Shown here in pieces: positions 54,145 through 62,694 of a stretch of 64,000 bases of DNA. Each line of letters opens with the position of its first letter. The first letter of the stretch is position 1. The stretch is taken from NCBI RefSeq assembly GCF_003097135.1, contig NZ_QEQL01000004.1, positions 464,567 through 528,566 on the forward strand, given 5' to 3'. The DNA is from Pseudomonas sp. URIL14HWK12:I12 (GTDB lineage: Bacteria; Pseudomonadota; Gammaproteobacteria; Pseudomonadales; Pseudomonadaceae). Made by a program: the position numbers and the translations under genes. The notes beneath the pieces were generated by a model. That model saw only the letters and a program-made list of their open reading frames with translations, had not been told where the DNA came from and made no database searches.

Positions 54145-55443
54145 ATGCGAAGTACCCCGCTTGCACTTTCCCTGCTCATCGCCAGCGCCGCTCAGGCCGC
54201 GCCCTCCATGCCCGTGGGCTTCGGCCCCGACCCACAGCTGCCCAAGCCGGAAAGCTCGCTGATTCCGACGATGAATATCGCCCCCGCCAAGGGCTGGCCC
54301 GCAGGCAAAACACCCACCGCAGCACCGGGCACGCAGGTCAAGGCCTTCGCCGAAGGGCTGGACCACCCTCGCTGGATCTATGTGCTGCCCAACGGTGACG
54401 TGCTGGTGGCCGAAACCAATGCCCCGCCCAAGCCCGAAGACAACAAAGGCATCAAGGGCTTCGTGACCGAAAAAGTGATGAAACGCGCAGGGGCGGCAGT
54501 GCCCAGCCCTAATCGCATCACCCTGCTGCGTGATCGCGACGGCGATGGGGTGGCCGAAACCCGTACCGTGTTCCTCAAAGACCTGAACTCACCCTTCGGC
54601 ATGGCGCTGGTGGGCAATGACTTCTATGTGGCCGACGCCGATGCGCTGCTGCGCTTCAAATACACCGAAGGCGCCGACTCGATCCAAGGCAAAGGCGAAA
54701 AAGTCACCGACCTGCCTGGAGGCCCGATCAACCATCACTGGACCAAGAACGTCATCGCCAGCCCTGACGGCAAGAAGCTCTACGTTACCGCCGGCTCCAA
54801 CAGCAACGTAGGCGAAAACGGCCTGCCCGCCGAAGAAGGGCGCGCAGCGATCTGGGAAGTCGACCCCGCCACCGGCCAACACCGCATTTTCGCCTCCGGC
54901 TTGCGCAACCCCAATGGCCTTGCCTGGAACCCGCAAAGCAAGCAACTGTGGACCGCTGTTAACGAACGCGACGAACTGGGCAACGACCTGGTGCCTGACT
55001 ACATCACCTCGGTCAAGGATGGCGCGTTTTACGGTTGGCCGTTCAGTTACTGGGGCAAGCACGTAGACACGCGGGTCAAGCCTGCTAACCCGGACATGGT
55101 CGCCAAGGCCATCGCGCCTGACTACGCTGTCGGCGCCCACACCGCTTCACTTGGGCTGATGTTCGCCGATAGCAACGCCCTGCCCGCCCCGTTCGACAAC
55201 GGAGCGATCATCGGCCAGCACGGTTCCTGGAACCGCAAACCGCACAGTGGCTACAAGGTGCTGTTCGTACCGTTCAAAGATGGCAAGCCCAATGGCGCAC
55301 CGGTTGATCTGCTGACCGGTTTCCTGTCGAAAGACGAAAACGCCTACGGCCGGCCGGTGGGCGTTGCCAGTGACCACAAAGGTGGCGTGCTGGTAGCCGA
55401 TGACGTGGGGAACAAGATCTGGAGGGTCAGCGCCGCGCGTTAA
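54145..55443 (+). CDS. PQQ-type sugar dehydrogenase, L-sorbosone dehydrogenase family
   Basis: A 432-residue exported protein with a signal peptide (MRSTPLALSLLIASAAQA). It forms a six-bladed propeller of the GDH-like/sorbosone dehydrogenase family: FAEGLDHPRWIYVLPNGDVL, RDRDGDGVAETRTVFLKDLN, ASGLRNPNGLAWNP and IGQHGSWNRKPHSGYKVLFV. Such proteins oxidise sugars or aldoses in the periplasm with PQQ. The substrate is unproven. It diverges from the cobalamin operon and converges with a small exported protein. Confidence 0.88.
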   Translation: MRSTPLALSLLIASAAQAAPSMPVGFGPDPQLPKPESSLIPTMNIAPAKGWPAGKTPTAAPGTQVKAFAEGLDHPRWIYVLPNGDVLVAETNAPPKPEDNKGIKGFVTEKVMKRAGAAVPSPNRITLLRDRDGDGVAETRTVFLKDLNSPFGMALVGNDFYVADADALLRFKYTEGADSIQGKGEKVTDLPGGPINHHWTKNVIASPDGKKLYVTAGSNSNVGENGLPAEEGRAAIWEVDPATGQHRIFASGLRNPNGLAWNPQSKQLWTAVNERDELGNDLVPDYITSVKDGAFYGWPFSYWGKHVDTRVKPANPDMVAKAIAPDYAVGAHTASLGLMFADSNALPAPFDNGAIIGQHGSWNRKPHSGYKVLFVPFKDGKPNGAPVDLLTGFLSKDENAYGRPVGVASDHKGGVLVADDVGNKIWRVSAAR

Positions 55444-55469
55444 CCCGCGCGACACCGAAGGTTGCGTGA

Positions 55470-55808
55470 TCAGCTTTTAGGCAGCGGTTTGCCATGGCTG
55501 TCACGCAACTGAATGATGGTTGAATTTTCGCGGTTGATTTCCAGGTAGTGATTGCCCGACTTCACCCACTGAGCGTTTTCGCGGGGTGCCGGCAGGTTCA
55601 GCTCCTTCCAGTTCTTAAGCGCCTTCTCATCCCGGCCGTTGACGTCCGGGACTTTGTCCCCTTCGCCGTAGCACTTCTGATGGTCTAGGAACTTGATCGA
55701 TACCTGATCGGATTCACACTCCGAAGCCGGTTCGTTCACCGCCCAGGCTGCGGGCAACGCTGTACCCAGAAGGCTTCCAGCCACGAGCGCGAGCAAAGTC
55801 TTTTTCAT
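55470..55808 (-). CDS. Small exported protein, possibly RcnB-like
   Basis: A 112-residue protein with a Sec signal peptide (MKKTLLALVAGSLLGTALPA). The C-terminal QWVKSGNHYLEINRENSTII resembles the RcnB-type periplasmic fold, but the metal-homeostasis role of RcnB cannot be assumed. Two cysteines in the mature part. The ATG at 55808 is preferred because GGAGG lies six bases before it; the adjacent ATG at 55811 is only three bases away. Confidence 0.65.
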   Translation of the reverse strand: MKKTLLALVAGSLLGTALPAAWAVNEPASECESDQVSIKFLDHQKCYGEGDKVPDVNGRDEKALKNWKELNLPAPRENAQWVKSGNHYLEINRENSTIIQLRDSHGKPLPKS

Positions 55809-55991
55809 CATTAGCCTCCATGGGCAATTTAGGGCCAACATCAGGCCCCTGCTCACTAAGGAGCGCAGTCACAGGTGCAAAGTGTTATGCGAGCGACAAA
55901 CGGTCGTGGGTAGGCTTTTCGCTACTGGTTGAATGAACCTTCCGGTAACCGGCATGATGTTACAAAATCATGACAATATGTTGCCGGCTAC

Positions 55992-57131
55992 ATGACTGAT
56001 TCCGCCCTGCCCCGTAGCGCTGATCGTGACGCCCGCCTAGCCGCCCTGACGCTTGCCTTCTGCCTGCCGAGCGATGTGCTGCTGTATCTGTTATTGCCCA
56101 TGCACCCGGAAGCCTTCGGCATTACCCTCGCTGAAGCGGGTATCTTGCTTGCCGCCAACCGCCTGGTACGGATCTTCGGCTACCGCCAGGTACTGCACTT
56201 TTATAGTCGCTTCGGCGATCGCCGCACGCTGACCCTGGCAGCTCTGGCAGCGATGTGCTGCGCCCTCGGCAATTCGCTGTTCTCAGGCTTTGCAGCCTTG
56301 CTGGGGCTGCGCCTGGTCTGGGGCTTGTGCTTCGCTGCGCTGAACCTGTCTACCCAGGTATTGGCCACTGCACAAGCCGAAGGTGCGGCCAAACGGTCAG
56401 GCCGCTCGCGCGCCTTCATCGCGATCGGGCCGATGCTGGCCCTGCCCTTGGGGGCGTTGCTCAGCGAAGCCTGCGGGCCGCGCTCGGTGTTCATGGTGCT
56501 CACCGTCAGTTGCCTGGTGGGGGTACTGATTGCCAGGCGCCTGCCCACCGCTCCGCACGCCTTGGCCGGCGGCCCGCGCAAGCTGCGCCTGCCCGACAGC
56601 GTGGCACTGTGGTCTTTCATCGAGGGCGTGGCGCTGGACGGGCTCTTTATCTTTGGCCTCTCACTGCAGGCGCAAAACCTGCTCGGGGGTGACGCGCTGA
56701 TCGTCGCCGGGCTGCTGATGGGCCTGCGTTACCTCTCAGAAATGCTGCTCAGCCCCTTGGGTGGCCATGCGGCGCAGCACTATGGCGCTAGCGCCATGTT
56801 GCTACTTTTTTCGGTGCTCAGCGCCCTTGCCTTGGCCGCTTTCGGCAGCCTATGGGTGGTGGCGGGCGCCGCGGGCGTGCTGGTGCTGCGCGCGCTGCAA
56901 CTGCCGTTGGTGACCACCTTGGTCGCCGAACGTAACCCAGGCCACGCACGCGTCTCGGCACTGGCCTCCAACGCCGTGTGGCGGGACATCGGTGCCGGGC
57001 TCGGGCCGATGCTGGCTGGCTGGCTGTTGCCCGTTGCCTCGGCACCTTGGGTATTCAGCCTGGCGGGCCTGGCGATCGTGGCCAGCGCCGTGGGGTGCTG
57101 GGCCCGCCGCAGCGTCACTGAAGGCAGGTAG
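55992..57131 (+). CDS. MFS transporter
   Basis: A 379-residue major facilitator with about 11-12 hydrophobic helices (FCLPSDVLLYLLLPMHPEAF at the start; a motif-A-like LVRIFGYRQVLHFYSRFGDR). Subfamily not recognised; no substrate can be assigned. The ATG is only ten bases after an ATATGTTG stretch and the ribosome site is weak. Followed 88 bases later by a DnaJ-domain gene on the same strand. Confidence 0.75.
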   Translation: MTDSALPRSADRDARLAALTLAFCLPSDVLLYLLLPMHPEAFGITLAEAGILLAANRLVRIFGYRQVLHFYSRFGDRRTLTLAALAAMCCALGNSLFSGFAALLGLRLVWGLCFAALNLSTQVLATAQAEGAAKRSGRSRAFIAIGPMLALPLGALLSEACGPRSVFMVLTVSCLVGVLIARRLPTAPHALAGGPRKLRLPDSVALWSFIEGVALDGLFIFGLSLQAQNLLGGDALIVAGLLMGLRYLSEMLLSPLGGHAAQHYGASAMLLLFSVLSALALAAFGSLWVVAGAAGVLVLRALQLPLVTTLVAERNPGHARVSALASNAVWRDIGAGLGPMLAGWLLPVASAPWVFSLAGLAIVASAVGCWARRSVTEGR

Positions 57132-57219
57132 CACGCGGCGCCTCAAGTCCGGCGTATCAGCGCCGATACACAGCTTGCCAGCCGTGCACCCACGGCGAAC
57201 CTGGTTTTGGAAAGGCGCC

Positions 57220-57600
57220 ATGTCTGAGCTGCACACCCATTACAACAACCTGCGGGTGACCCGCAATGCACCGCCGGAAGTCATCCGCGCCGCCTACAAG
57301 GCTTTGGTGCAGAAGTACCACCCTGACAAACATCCCGGCAGCGAAAATGCCACCCGTATCCTGCTGCTGGTGAACGAAGCCTATGCAGTGCTGAGCGACC
57401 CGAAACGCAAAGCCGAGCACGACCGCTGGATCGACGCGCAGCCCACAGCCGACCAGCCTGGCGCCCCCCTTCCAGCTCCCGCCGCCCCACCGTCGCCCAG
57501 GCGCGGGCCAAAGCTTGCCTGGGTCGGTGTGCTGGTGATTCTGGCCTTCGGCCTAGGCATGGCGCTGGCCTTGAAAATGCCGAGCATGCCCCTTCACTAG
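57220..57600 (+). CDS. J-domain protein with C-terminal membrane anchor
   Basis: A 126-residue protein. The N-terminal J domain (about 5-67) keeps the HPD motif (LVQKYHPDKHPGSENATRI), so it can stimulate an Hsp70. A Pro-rich linker leads to a single C-terminal TM helix (LAWVGVLVILAFGLGMALAL). It would therefore recruit DnaK to the inner membrane. AAAGG lies before the ATG at 57220; a longer in-frame ORF from 56992 runs out of frame over the MFS gene and is not used. A partner is not obvious; the mechanosensitive channel follows. Confidence 0.85.
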   Translation: MSELHTHYNNLRVTRNAPPEVIRAAYKALVQKYHPDKHPGSENATRILLLVNEAYAVLSDPKRKAEHDRWIDAQPTADQPGAPLPAPAAPPSPRRGPKLAWVGVLVILAFGLGMALALKMPSMPLH

Positions 57601-57694
57601 TGGGTTGGTTTCACACCCGGTAACGCATCGGCATGGCCAAGCGGCGGCGACTCGCGTCTAATGACGCGCTGTTTTTTCACGCGCAGGCTTACCC

Positions 57695-58978
57695 ATGCAA
57701 ACCCTATGGCTCCAGCTCCAGGCCCTCTGGGCCATCTTCGACCGTCATCCTTTGCTACAAGCCGCAATGGGCCTGGCTGTGCTGCTGGTGGTGGCCTGGG
57801 GCTGCGGGCGCCTGATGCGCCTGCTGCTGCAACGCGCAGCACGGCTGCTGGCGCGGCAGCTCAACCTGAACTGGGTCGAAGACCTGCGCCACAACAAGGT
57901 GTTCCTGCGCCTGGGGCAGATGGTGCCCTCGCTGGTAGTGCAGTTCGGCCTGGCGCTCGTGCCTGAGCTCAACGCCAGCCTTGAACATGTGCTGGGCAAC
58001 GTGGCGCAGGCCGTGACCATCCTGTTCCAGGCCCTGGCCCTTGGCGCGCTGCTCAACGCCCTGCTCGACATCTACGCGCGCACCGAACACGCCCGTACCC
58101 GCTCGATCAAGGGCTACGTGCAACTGGCCAAGATGATGCTCTACGTGTTCGCCAGCATCATCATCGTCGCCACCCTCATCGACCGTTCGCCCCTGCTGCT
58201 GCTCTCGGGGCTCGGCGCGATGTCGGCGGTCATCCTGCTGGTCTATAAAGACACCCTGCTCTCCTTCGTCGCCGGCGTACAGCTCACCAGCAACGACATG
58301 CTGCGCGTGGGCGACTGGATCGAAATGCCCCAGGTAGGGGCAGACGGCGATGTGGTCGACATCACCCTGAACACCGTTAAGGTGCAGAACTTCGACAAAA
58401 CCATCGTCTCGATCCCCACCTGGCGCCTGATGAGCGAATCCTTCCGCAACTGGCGCGGCATGCAGCAGGCCGGCGGGCGCCGCATCAAGCGCAGCCTGTT
58501 CATCGACGCCAGCAGCGTGCGCTTCCTGGCGCCGGAAGAACAAACCACCTTAGGCGAAGTGCGCCTGCTCACCGACTACGTCGCCCGCAAGCAGGCAGAG
58601 CTGCAGGCGTGGAACGAGGCCCAGGGCAAGGTGGCCAACCGCGCGGCTAACCAGCGGCGGATGACCAACCTGGGCACCTTCCGCGCATTCGCCCTGGCGT
58701 ATTTGAAAAGCCACCCCGATGTGCAGCCGAACATGACCTGCATGGTGCGGCAGATGGAAAGCACCCCCCAGGGGGTGCCGATCGAGGTGTACTGCTTTAC
58801 TCGAACCACCGTGTGGGCAGAGTACGAACGGATACAGGGGGATATTTTCGATTATCTGCTGGCGGTGCTGCCAGAGTTCGGGTTGGTGTTGTATCAGCAG
58901 CCCAGCGGGGCGGACATGAGAGTGGGGTTGGGTGCCAGGGCGGCTGAGGGCGAAGCCGGCTCGGTGCAGACGAACTGA
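57695..58978 (+). CDS. Mechanosensitive ion channel, YbdG family
   Basis: A 427-residue inner-membrane protein with about five TM helices. The MscS-type pore and beta domain are seen in LLSGLGAMSAVILLVYKDTL, LSFVAGVQLTSNDMLRVGDW and IEMPQVGADGDVVDITLNTV. The YbdG-specific extension follows (RIKRSLFIDASSVRFL; SHPDVQPNMTCMVRQMEST). Relatives form miniconductance channels that ease osmotic downshock. Confidence 0.9.
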   Translation: MQTLWLQLQALWAIFDRHPLLQAAMGLAVLLVVAWGCGRLMRLLLQRAARLLARQLNLNWVEDLRHNKVFLRLGQMVPSLVVQFGLALVPELNASLEHVLGNVAQAVTILFQALALGALLNALLDIYARTEHARTRSIKGYVQLAKMMLYVFASIIIVATLIDRSPLLLLSGLGAMSAVILLVYKDTLLSFVAGVQLTSNDMLRVGDWIEMPQVGADGDVVDITLNTVKVQNFDKTIVSIPTWRLMSESFRNWRGMQQAGGRRIKRSLFIDASSVRFLAPEEQTTLGEVRLLTDYVARKQAELQAWNEAQGKVANRAANQRRMTNLGTFRAFALAYLKSHPDVQPNMTCMVRQMESTPQGVPIEVYCFTRTTVWAEYERIQGDIFDYLLAVLPEFGLVLYQQPSGADMRVGLGARAAEGEAGSVQTN

Positions 58979-59172
58979 TCAATCTGTGAGTGTGAATACC
59001 CAACGTGACGGGGCGCTCCGCCAAAGGGCCGTAAACCTACCAGGGTGTTTGCAAGCCGGCCTGAGGCCCTTTTCGTACCCTGCGCCCCGCATCGATTTTA
59101 TATAGGCTTGCAGAGCGCTTTGCCGAGTGGCGCGTACCCTCTGCACTTATCCGTAAAGCAAGGAGCCTTGAA

Positions 59173-59757
59173 ATGGATATAGATTTCACCCGTGGGCGCT
59201 GGCTGAACCCTCCTACCCTGTCGGAAGTTTCCAAACACAGCCTTACGATAACGACCGATGAAAAAACGGATTTCTGGCGGGAAACTCATTACGGCTTTAC
59301 GCGTGACACCGGTCATTTCCTCGGAGTAACCACTCCAGACGGGTTCACAGCCAAAATCCGCATCCAGGGCGCCTTCCGGTCGCTCTACGACCAAGCAGGC
59401 TTGATGGTGCGTATCGACGAGCGACGTTGGGTGAAAACCGGCGTCGAGTTCACAGACGGGGAGGCTTTTCTCAGTACCGTTGTCACCAACGGGCAGTCGG
59501 ACTGGTCGGTCTCGCAACCTTTCAAGGCGCTTGAGGACTTTTATCTGCGCGTCACGCTGGCGGCAGGCACCCTGCGTATTCAGGCATCCCGCGACACAAG
59601 GGTCTGGCCGCTTCTGCGGCTAGCGCCCTTCCCGGTGGCTGATGCCTATCAAGTGGGCCCCATGGCCTGTACCCCGGAACGAAGCGGCTTGAAGGTCATG
59701 TTCTCGGAATTTGAAATCAACCCAGCGATCACGCAAGACCTTCACGATTTGTCCTAG
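59173..59757 (+). CDS. DUF1349 domain-containing protein
   Basis: A 194-residue soluble protein with the jelly-roll DUF1349 fold, hallmarks YDQAGLMVRIDERRWVKTGV and FLSTVVTNGQSDWSV. The E. coli-type relatives are described as concanavalin-like beta proteins of unknown role. AAGGAG lies seven bases before the ATG. It converges on the first DUF6708-like copy and sits at the border of the accessory region. Confidence 0.85.
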   Translation: MDIDFTRGRWLNPPTLSEVSKHSLTITTDEKTDFWRETHYGFTRDTGHFLGVTTPDGFTAKIRIQGAFRSLYDQAGLMVRIDERRWVKTGVEFTDGEAFLSTVVTNGQSDWSVSQPFKALEDFYLRVTLAAGTLRIQASRDTRVWPLLRLAPFPVADAYQVGPMACTPERSGLKVMFSEFEINPAITQDLHDLS

Positions 59758-59922
59758 GTATTGACCCAGCAGTGCCGCAGGGGAACCAAACGTCAATGTG
59801 CGATCGCAAATGCCATACACCGTGTTCATACCTCATTCGGCCTCATTCACACTGCCAGCACGGGGTATGTCCACAACCTGGGGCCTTATGGCCCGTTTGA
59901 GCAGCACCGCTGGGCGGCGGGT

Positions 59923-60711
59923 TCACGGTGCGGTCGTAGACTCCAGATCAATGTCATCGGGCCATTTCACCTTGGGCGCCCAGCGGCGGAATGGGCTGTA
60001 CCAAACCAACTCGTTGGGGTCGCGTGGGGTATCGAACGGCGGGAGGGCGTCGGGGCCTTTTTCCATGTAGGTGTGGACGTAGAGCCAGGGGTCTTCGGAC
60101 GCGTTGTTGTACGTCATGCGAAATCGGTCGATTACTTCGTTCGTGCCGGGTTTGACGATGGAAAGGGTAATACCGTATTGGTAATTGGACCCTGCGCTGT
60201 AACAGAAAAACTCTGCACGAACTTGTGACCAGTCGTAGACGGCGATGTCGATGGGCCAAGGGCTGAACAGAGGTAACCAGCGAGGCTTGAAGTTATACGC
60301 GTAGATTTTTTGGCGTGCACGATTGAAGCGAATGGGTTCATTCAATGGTGTGCGTAGATCGACTCTCAGCAGGGGTATAGATAAAAATACAATCAGTGGA
60401 ATTACCAGAAAAAAGAAAAGACCTTCTTCTTGCTCGAATATTCGCCATTCCACGATCAGATCGTATATCAGCAAAGGCATGAGTATCAATACTGGTGCTG
60501 TGCAAAGTGTCAACCAGCCCCTGCAGAACAAGCTCATTCGCGAGATCTCTATAAAGTTCTGGTTTCCCATATTGAAAACACCGCGATGTGGAAACTCACA
60601 CTCGGCGGTGTTACTGTGCTTGCCCGGAGCGACCAGATCTTTTTTCCAGCCTTTGCAAGGTGGTATCAACAATGGGGATGGTCTAGGGGGGCGCCTGCGA
60701 AATAAGCTCAT
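59923..60711 (-). CDS. DUF6708-like two-TM protein, copy 1 (candidate immunity protein)
   Basis: A 262-residue protein. The N-terminal PLLIPPCKGWKKDL is followed by two hydrophobic segments around residues 65-120, then NEPIRFNRARQKIYAYNFKP and a C-terminal domain ending in STTAP. The last 50 residues are nearly identical to those of copies 2 and 3, whereas the TM part is the most diverged. ATG 60711 has AGGA at good spacing, so it has its own ribosome site, unlike the other copies. The upstream 216 bases are AT-rich and carry no effector fragment. Function is inferred from the array; the DUF6708 name is from memory. Confidence 0.7.
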   Translation of the reverse strand: MSLFRRRPPRPSPLLIPPCKGWKKDLVAPGKHSNTAECEFPHRGVFNMGNQNFIEISRMSLFCRGWLTLCTAPVLILMPLLIYDLIVEWRIFEQEEGLFFFLVIPLIVFLSIPLLRVDLRTPLNEPIRFNRARQKIYAYNFKPRWLPLFSPWPIDIAVYDWSQVRAEFFCYSAGSNYQYGITLSIVKPGTNEVIDRFRMTYNNASEDPWLYVHTYMEKGPDALPPFDTPRDPNELVWYSPFRRWAPKVKWPDDIDLESTTAP

Positions 60712-60927
60712 GGATTTTCCTGCTTTGAACGTGCTGATTGGCCGGATATCTATATAATCCAGACAGGTCGATACTCCTAGATGGGCCAAATATTTGCTTG
60801 CTGTACTAAGGTTATTGTTGACGCGCATGTACTTAATCAACCCAGCAAAGAGAAAACCATAATAGCGAGCGCCATAGAACAGGTTGATTTCTTAAATTCG
60901 TTTATACAGAAATCACTATCAGTACTT

Positions 60928-61707
60928 TCAGGGTGCAGTGGTGGACTCGTGATCGATATCCTCGGGCCATTTCACCTTGGGCGCCCAGCGGCGGAAGGGG
61001 CTGTACCAGACCAACTCGTTGGGGTCGCGTGGGGTATCGAACGGCGGAAGGGCGTCGGGGCCTTTTTCCATGTAGGTGTGGACGTAGAGCCAGGGGTCTT
61101 CGGAAAGCGTGTTGTAAATCAAGGGGAAGCGATCAATGACTTCGTTTGTGCCCGGTTTCACGATTGCGAGCATCGTGCCGCACCTGTAGTGCTCGCCGGC
61201 CCCGCGCGCCCAAAGCTCCGCTCTGACCTGTGACCATTCGTAGGCGACGATTTCAACGGGCCATGAACCCCAAGGATTCCACCCACAGTGTTTGAAGTTG
61301 TACGCATAGACTTTTTGACGCGCCCGATTGAATCGAATGGGTTCGTTTCGGGGGGCGCTGAAATCCAATCGGTATGCCATCATGGCTGTGAAGCTCATAG
61401 CCACCATGCAGAGTATGTCGATCGTCAGCGAAGTGATATTCAGCGAAAGGACGTGACGGTAAGTCATTTGTGCTATAGGTGGGCATGCGGGCAGCATTAA
61501 CAGTAGTAGTAGTACGCCAAAGCCGCGAAAAGAAAAACTATGTCTTGGGACCTCAACGTATATGTCATTTCTATAAAGAGGGTATTCCGCATTTTGCGGG
61601 GTGCGGTGAGCAACGGCTCTCGGTGCAGCCAAGTCAGCTTTCCAACCCTTGCTCGGGGGCAGTAGGGCTGGAGTCCTTACAGGTTTATCAGGTTGTTGGG
61701 AAAGCAT
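60928..61707 (-). CDS. DUF6708-like two-TM protein, copy 2 (candidate immunity protein)
   Basis: A 259-residue protein built like copy 1: LLPPSKGWKADL, two hydrophobic segments (FGVLLLLLMLPACPPIAQM and LTIDILCMVAMSFTAMMAYR), NEPIRFNRARQKVYAYNFKH, then the shared C-terminal half ending in STTAP. Start at ATG 61707, or GTG 61716 three codons earlier; both lie close to or inside the end of the effector relic. The ATG overlaps the relic's stop by 20 bases. No good ribosome site is seen, so translation was probably coupled to the lost effector. Confidence 0.7.
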   Translation of the reverse strand: MLSQQPDKPVRTPALLPPSKGWKADLAAPRAVAHRTPQNAEYPLYRNDIYVEVPRHSFSFRGFGVLLLLLMLPACPPIAQMTYRHVLSLNITSLTIDILCMVAMSFTAMMAYRLDFSAPRNEPIRFNRARQKVYAYNFKHCGWNPWGSWPVEIVAYEWSQVRAELWARGAGEHYRCGTMLAIVKPGTNEVIDRFPLIYNTLSEDPWLYVHTYMEKGPDALPPFDTPRDPNELVWYSPFRRWAPKVKWPEDIDHESTTAP

Positions 61708-61876
61708 GAAATTCACTACTCGATGTGATGGTCAGTGGCTGCGAGTGGTATGTGGCATCGGGCCAGAAGTTAACTACCATCTCCACGGATTTCAGACGGT
61801 GCTTTTTCTCAGTAGTATCCCCCATCCCCATCATCCCCAACGGCGCCCACTCCACCCCCGCCAGGGTCGAGGGCAT
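61688..61876 (-). pseudogene. Relic of an effector C-terminus between immunity-like copies
   Basis: A 62-codon frame whose C-terminal half (VEMVVNFWPDATYHSQPLTI...EFHAFPTT) aligns with the end of the intact effector (IRVKYWIDATNGSPPLIVLS...EFHVFPTA). The N-terminal part does not continue into a full gene: it begins 39 bases after the stop of copy 3. It ends in the same 20-base overlap with the next immunity-like gene as the intact pair. So it is best read as the remaining tail of a displaced effector tip. Confidence 0.7.
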
Positions 61877-61914
61877 TTTTATACGCGAGGATGAGGCAGT
61901 TCGGAGTAGTGATG

Positions 61915-62694
61915 TCAAGGAGCCGTTGTCGACTCGCGGTCGATGTCCTCCGGCCATTGCACCTTCGGCGCCCAGCGGCGGAATGGGCTGTACCAAACCA
62001 ACTCGTTGGGGTCGCGTGGGGTATCGAACGGCGGAAGGGCGTCGGGGCCTTTTTCCATGTAGGTGTGGATGTAGAGCCAGGGGTCTTCAGAAAGCGTCTC
62101 GTAAATCAAGGGGAAGCGATCAATGACCTCGTTTGTGCCCGGTTTTACGATTGAGAGCATCGTGCCGCACTTATGGTGCTCGCCGGCCCCGCGCGACCAG
62201 AGCTCCGCTCTGACCTGTGACCATTCGTAGGCGACTATCTTAACGGGCCATGACCCCCAAGGATTCCACCAGCACGGTTTGAAGTTGTACGCATAGACTC
62301 TTCGACGCGCGCGATTGAATCGGATGGGTTCATTTCGGGGGGCACTGAAAATGGGTCGATAGCTGAGCATGACCGTATAGCTCATCATCGCGGCGCACAC
62401 TAAGTCTAAAAGCAGTTCGAGAGTGTTCATCATGATGAGATGGCGATAGATATCATGCGTAAGATAAACGGCCGCCACCAAACTTGGTATGAGGAACAGT
62501 ATTCCTATGCCCCGGAGTGAAAAGGTATGCCTCGGTACTTCCACGTATACCGAATTTCTATTTAAAGGGTAGTGCGCATTTTCTACCTCGCTGTGAATGG
62601 GAGACCCAGGGGAGGGCAAGTCAGCTTTCCAACCCTTAGAAGGAGGCAAAAGCTTGGGATTTGCTGCTGGCGAATCAGGCGGTAGGGAAAACAT
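61915..62694 (-). CDS. DUF6708-like two-TM protein, copy 3 (candidate cognate immunity protein)
   Basis: A 259-residue protein directly behind the intact effector. Same layout: LLPPSKGWKADLPSPG, a TM pair (IGILFLIPSLVAAVYLT and LLLDLVCAAMMSYTVML), NEPIRFNRARRRVYAYNFKP and the shared C-terminus ending STTAP. ATG 62694 (or GTG 62703) overlaps the effector stop by 20 bases, so translation is coupled. It is the copy most likely to protect against the adjacent effector; the membrane position fits a pore-forming partner. Confidence 0.75.
   Translation of the reverse strand: MFSLPPDSPAANPKLLPPSKGWKADLPSPGSPIHSEVENAHYPLNRNSVYVEVPRHTFSLRGIGILFLIPSLVAAVYLTHDIYRHLIMMNTLELLLDLVCAAMMSYTVMLSYRPIFSAPRNEPIRFNRARRRVYAYNFKPCWWNPWGSWPVKIVAYEWSQVRAELWSRGAGEHHKCGTMLSIVKPGTNEVIDRFPLIYETLSEDPWLYIHTYMEKGPDALPPFDTPRDPNELVWYSPFRRWAPKVQWPEDIDRESTTAP

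Noticed and set aside
61996..61997. Longer start for the effector relic at 61996
   Set aside because: The added residues are an out-of-frame reading of the end of copy 3; the relic begins after 61914.
60781..62154. Plus-strand ORFs inside the immunity array with repeated similar endings
   Set aside because: Their similarity to each other only reflects the duplicated minus-strand genes.
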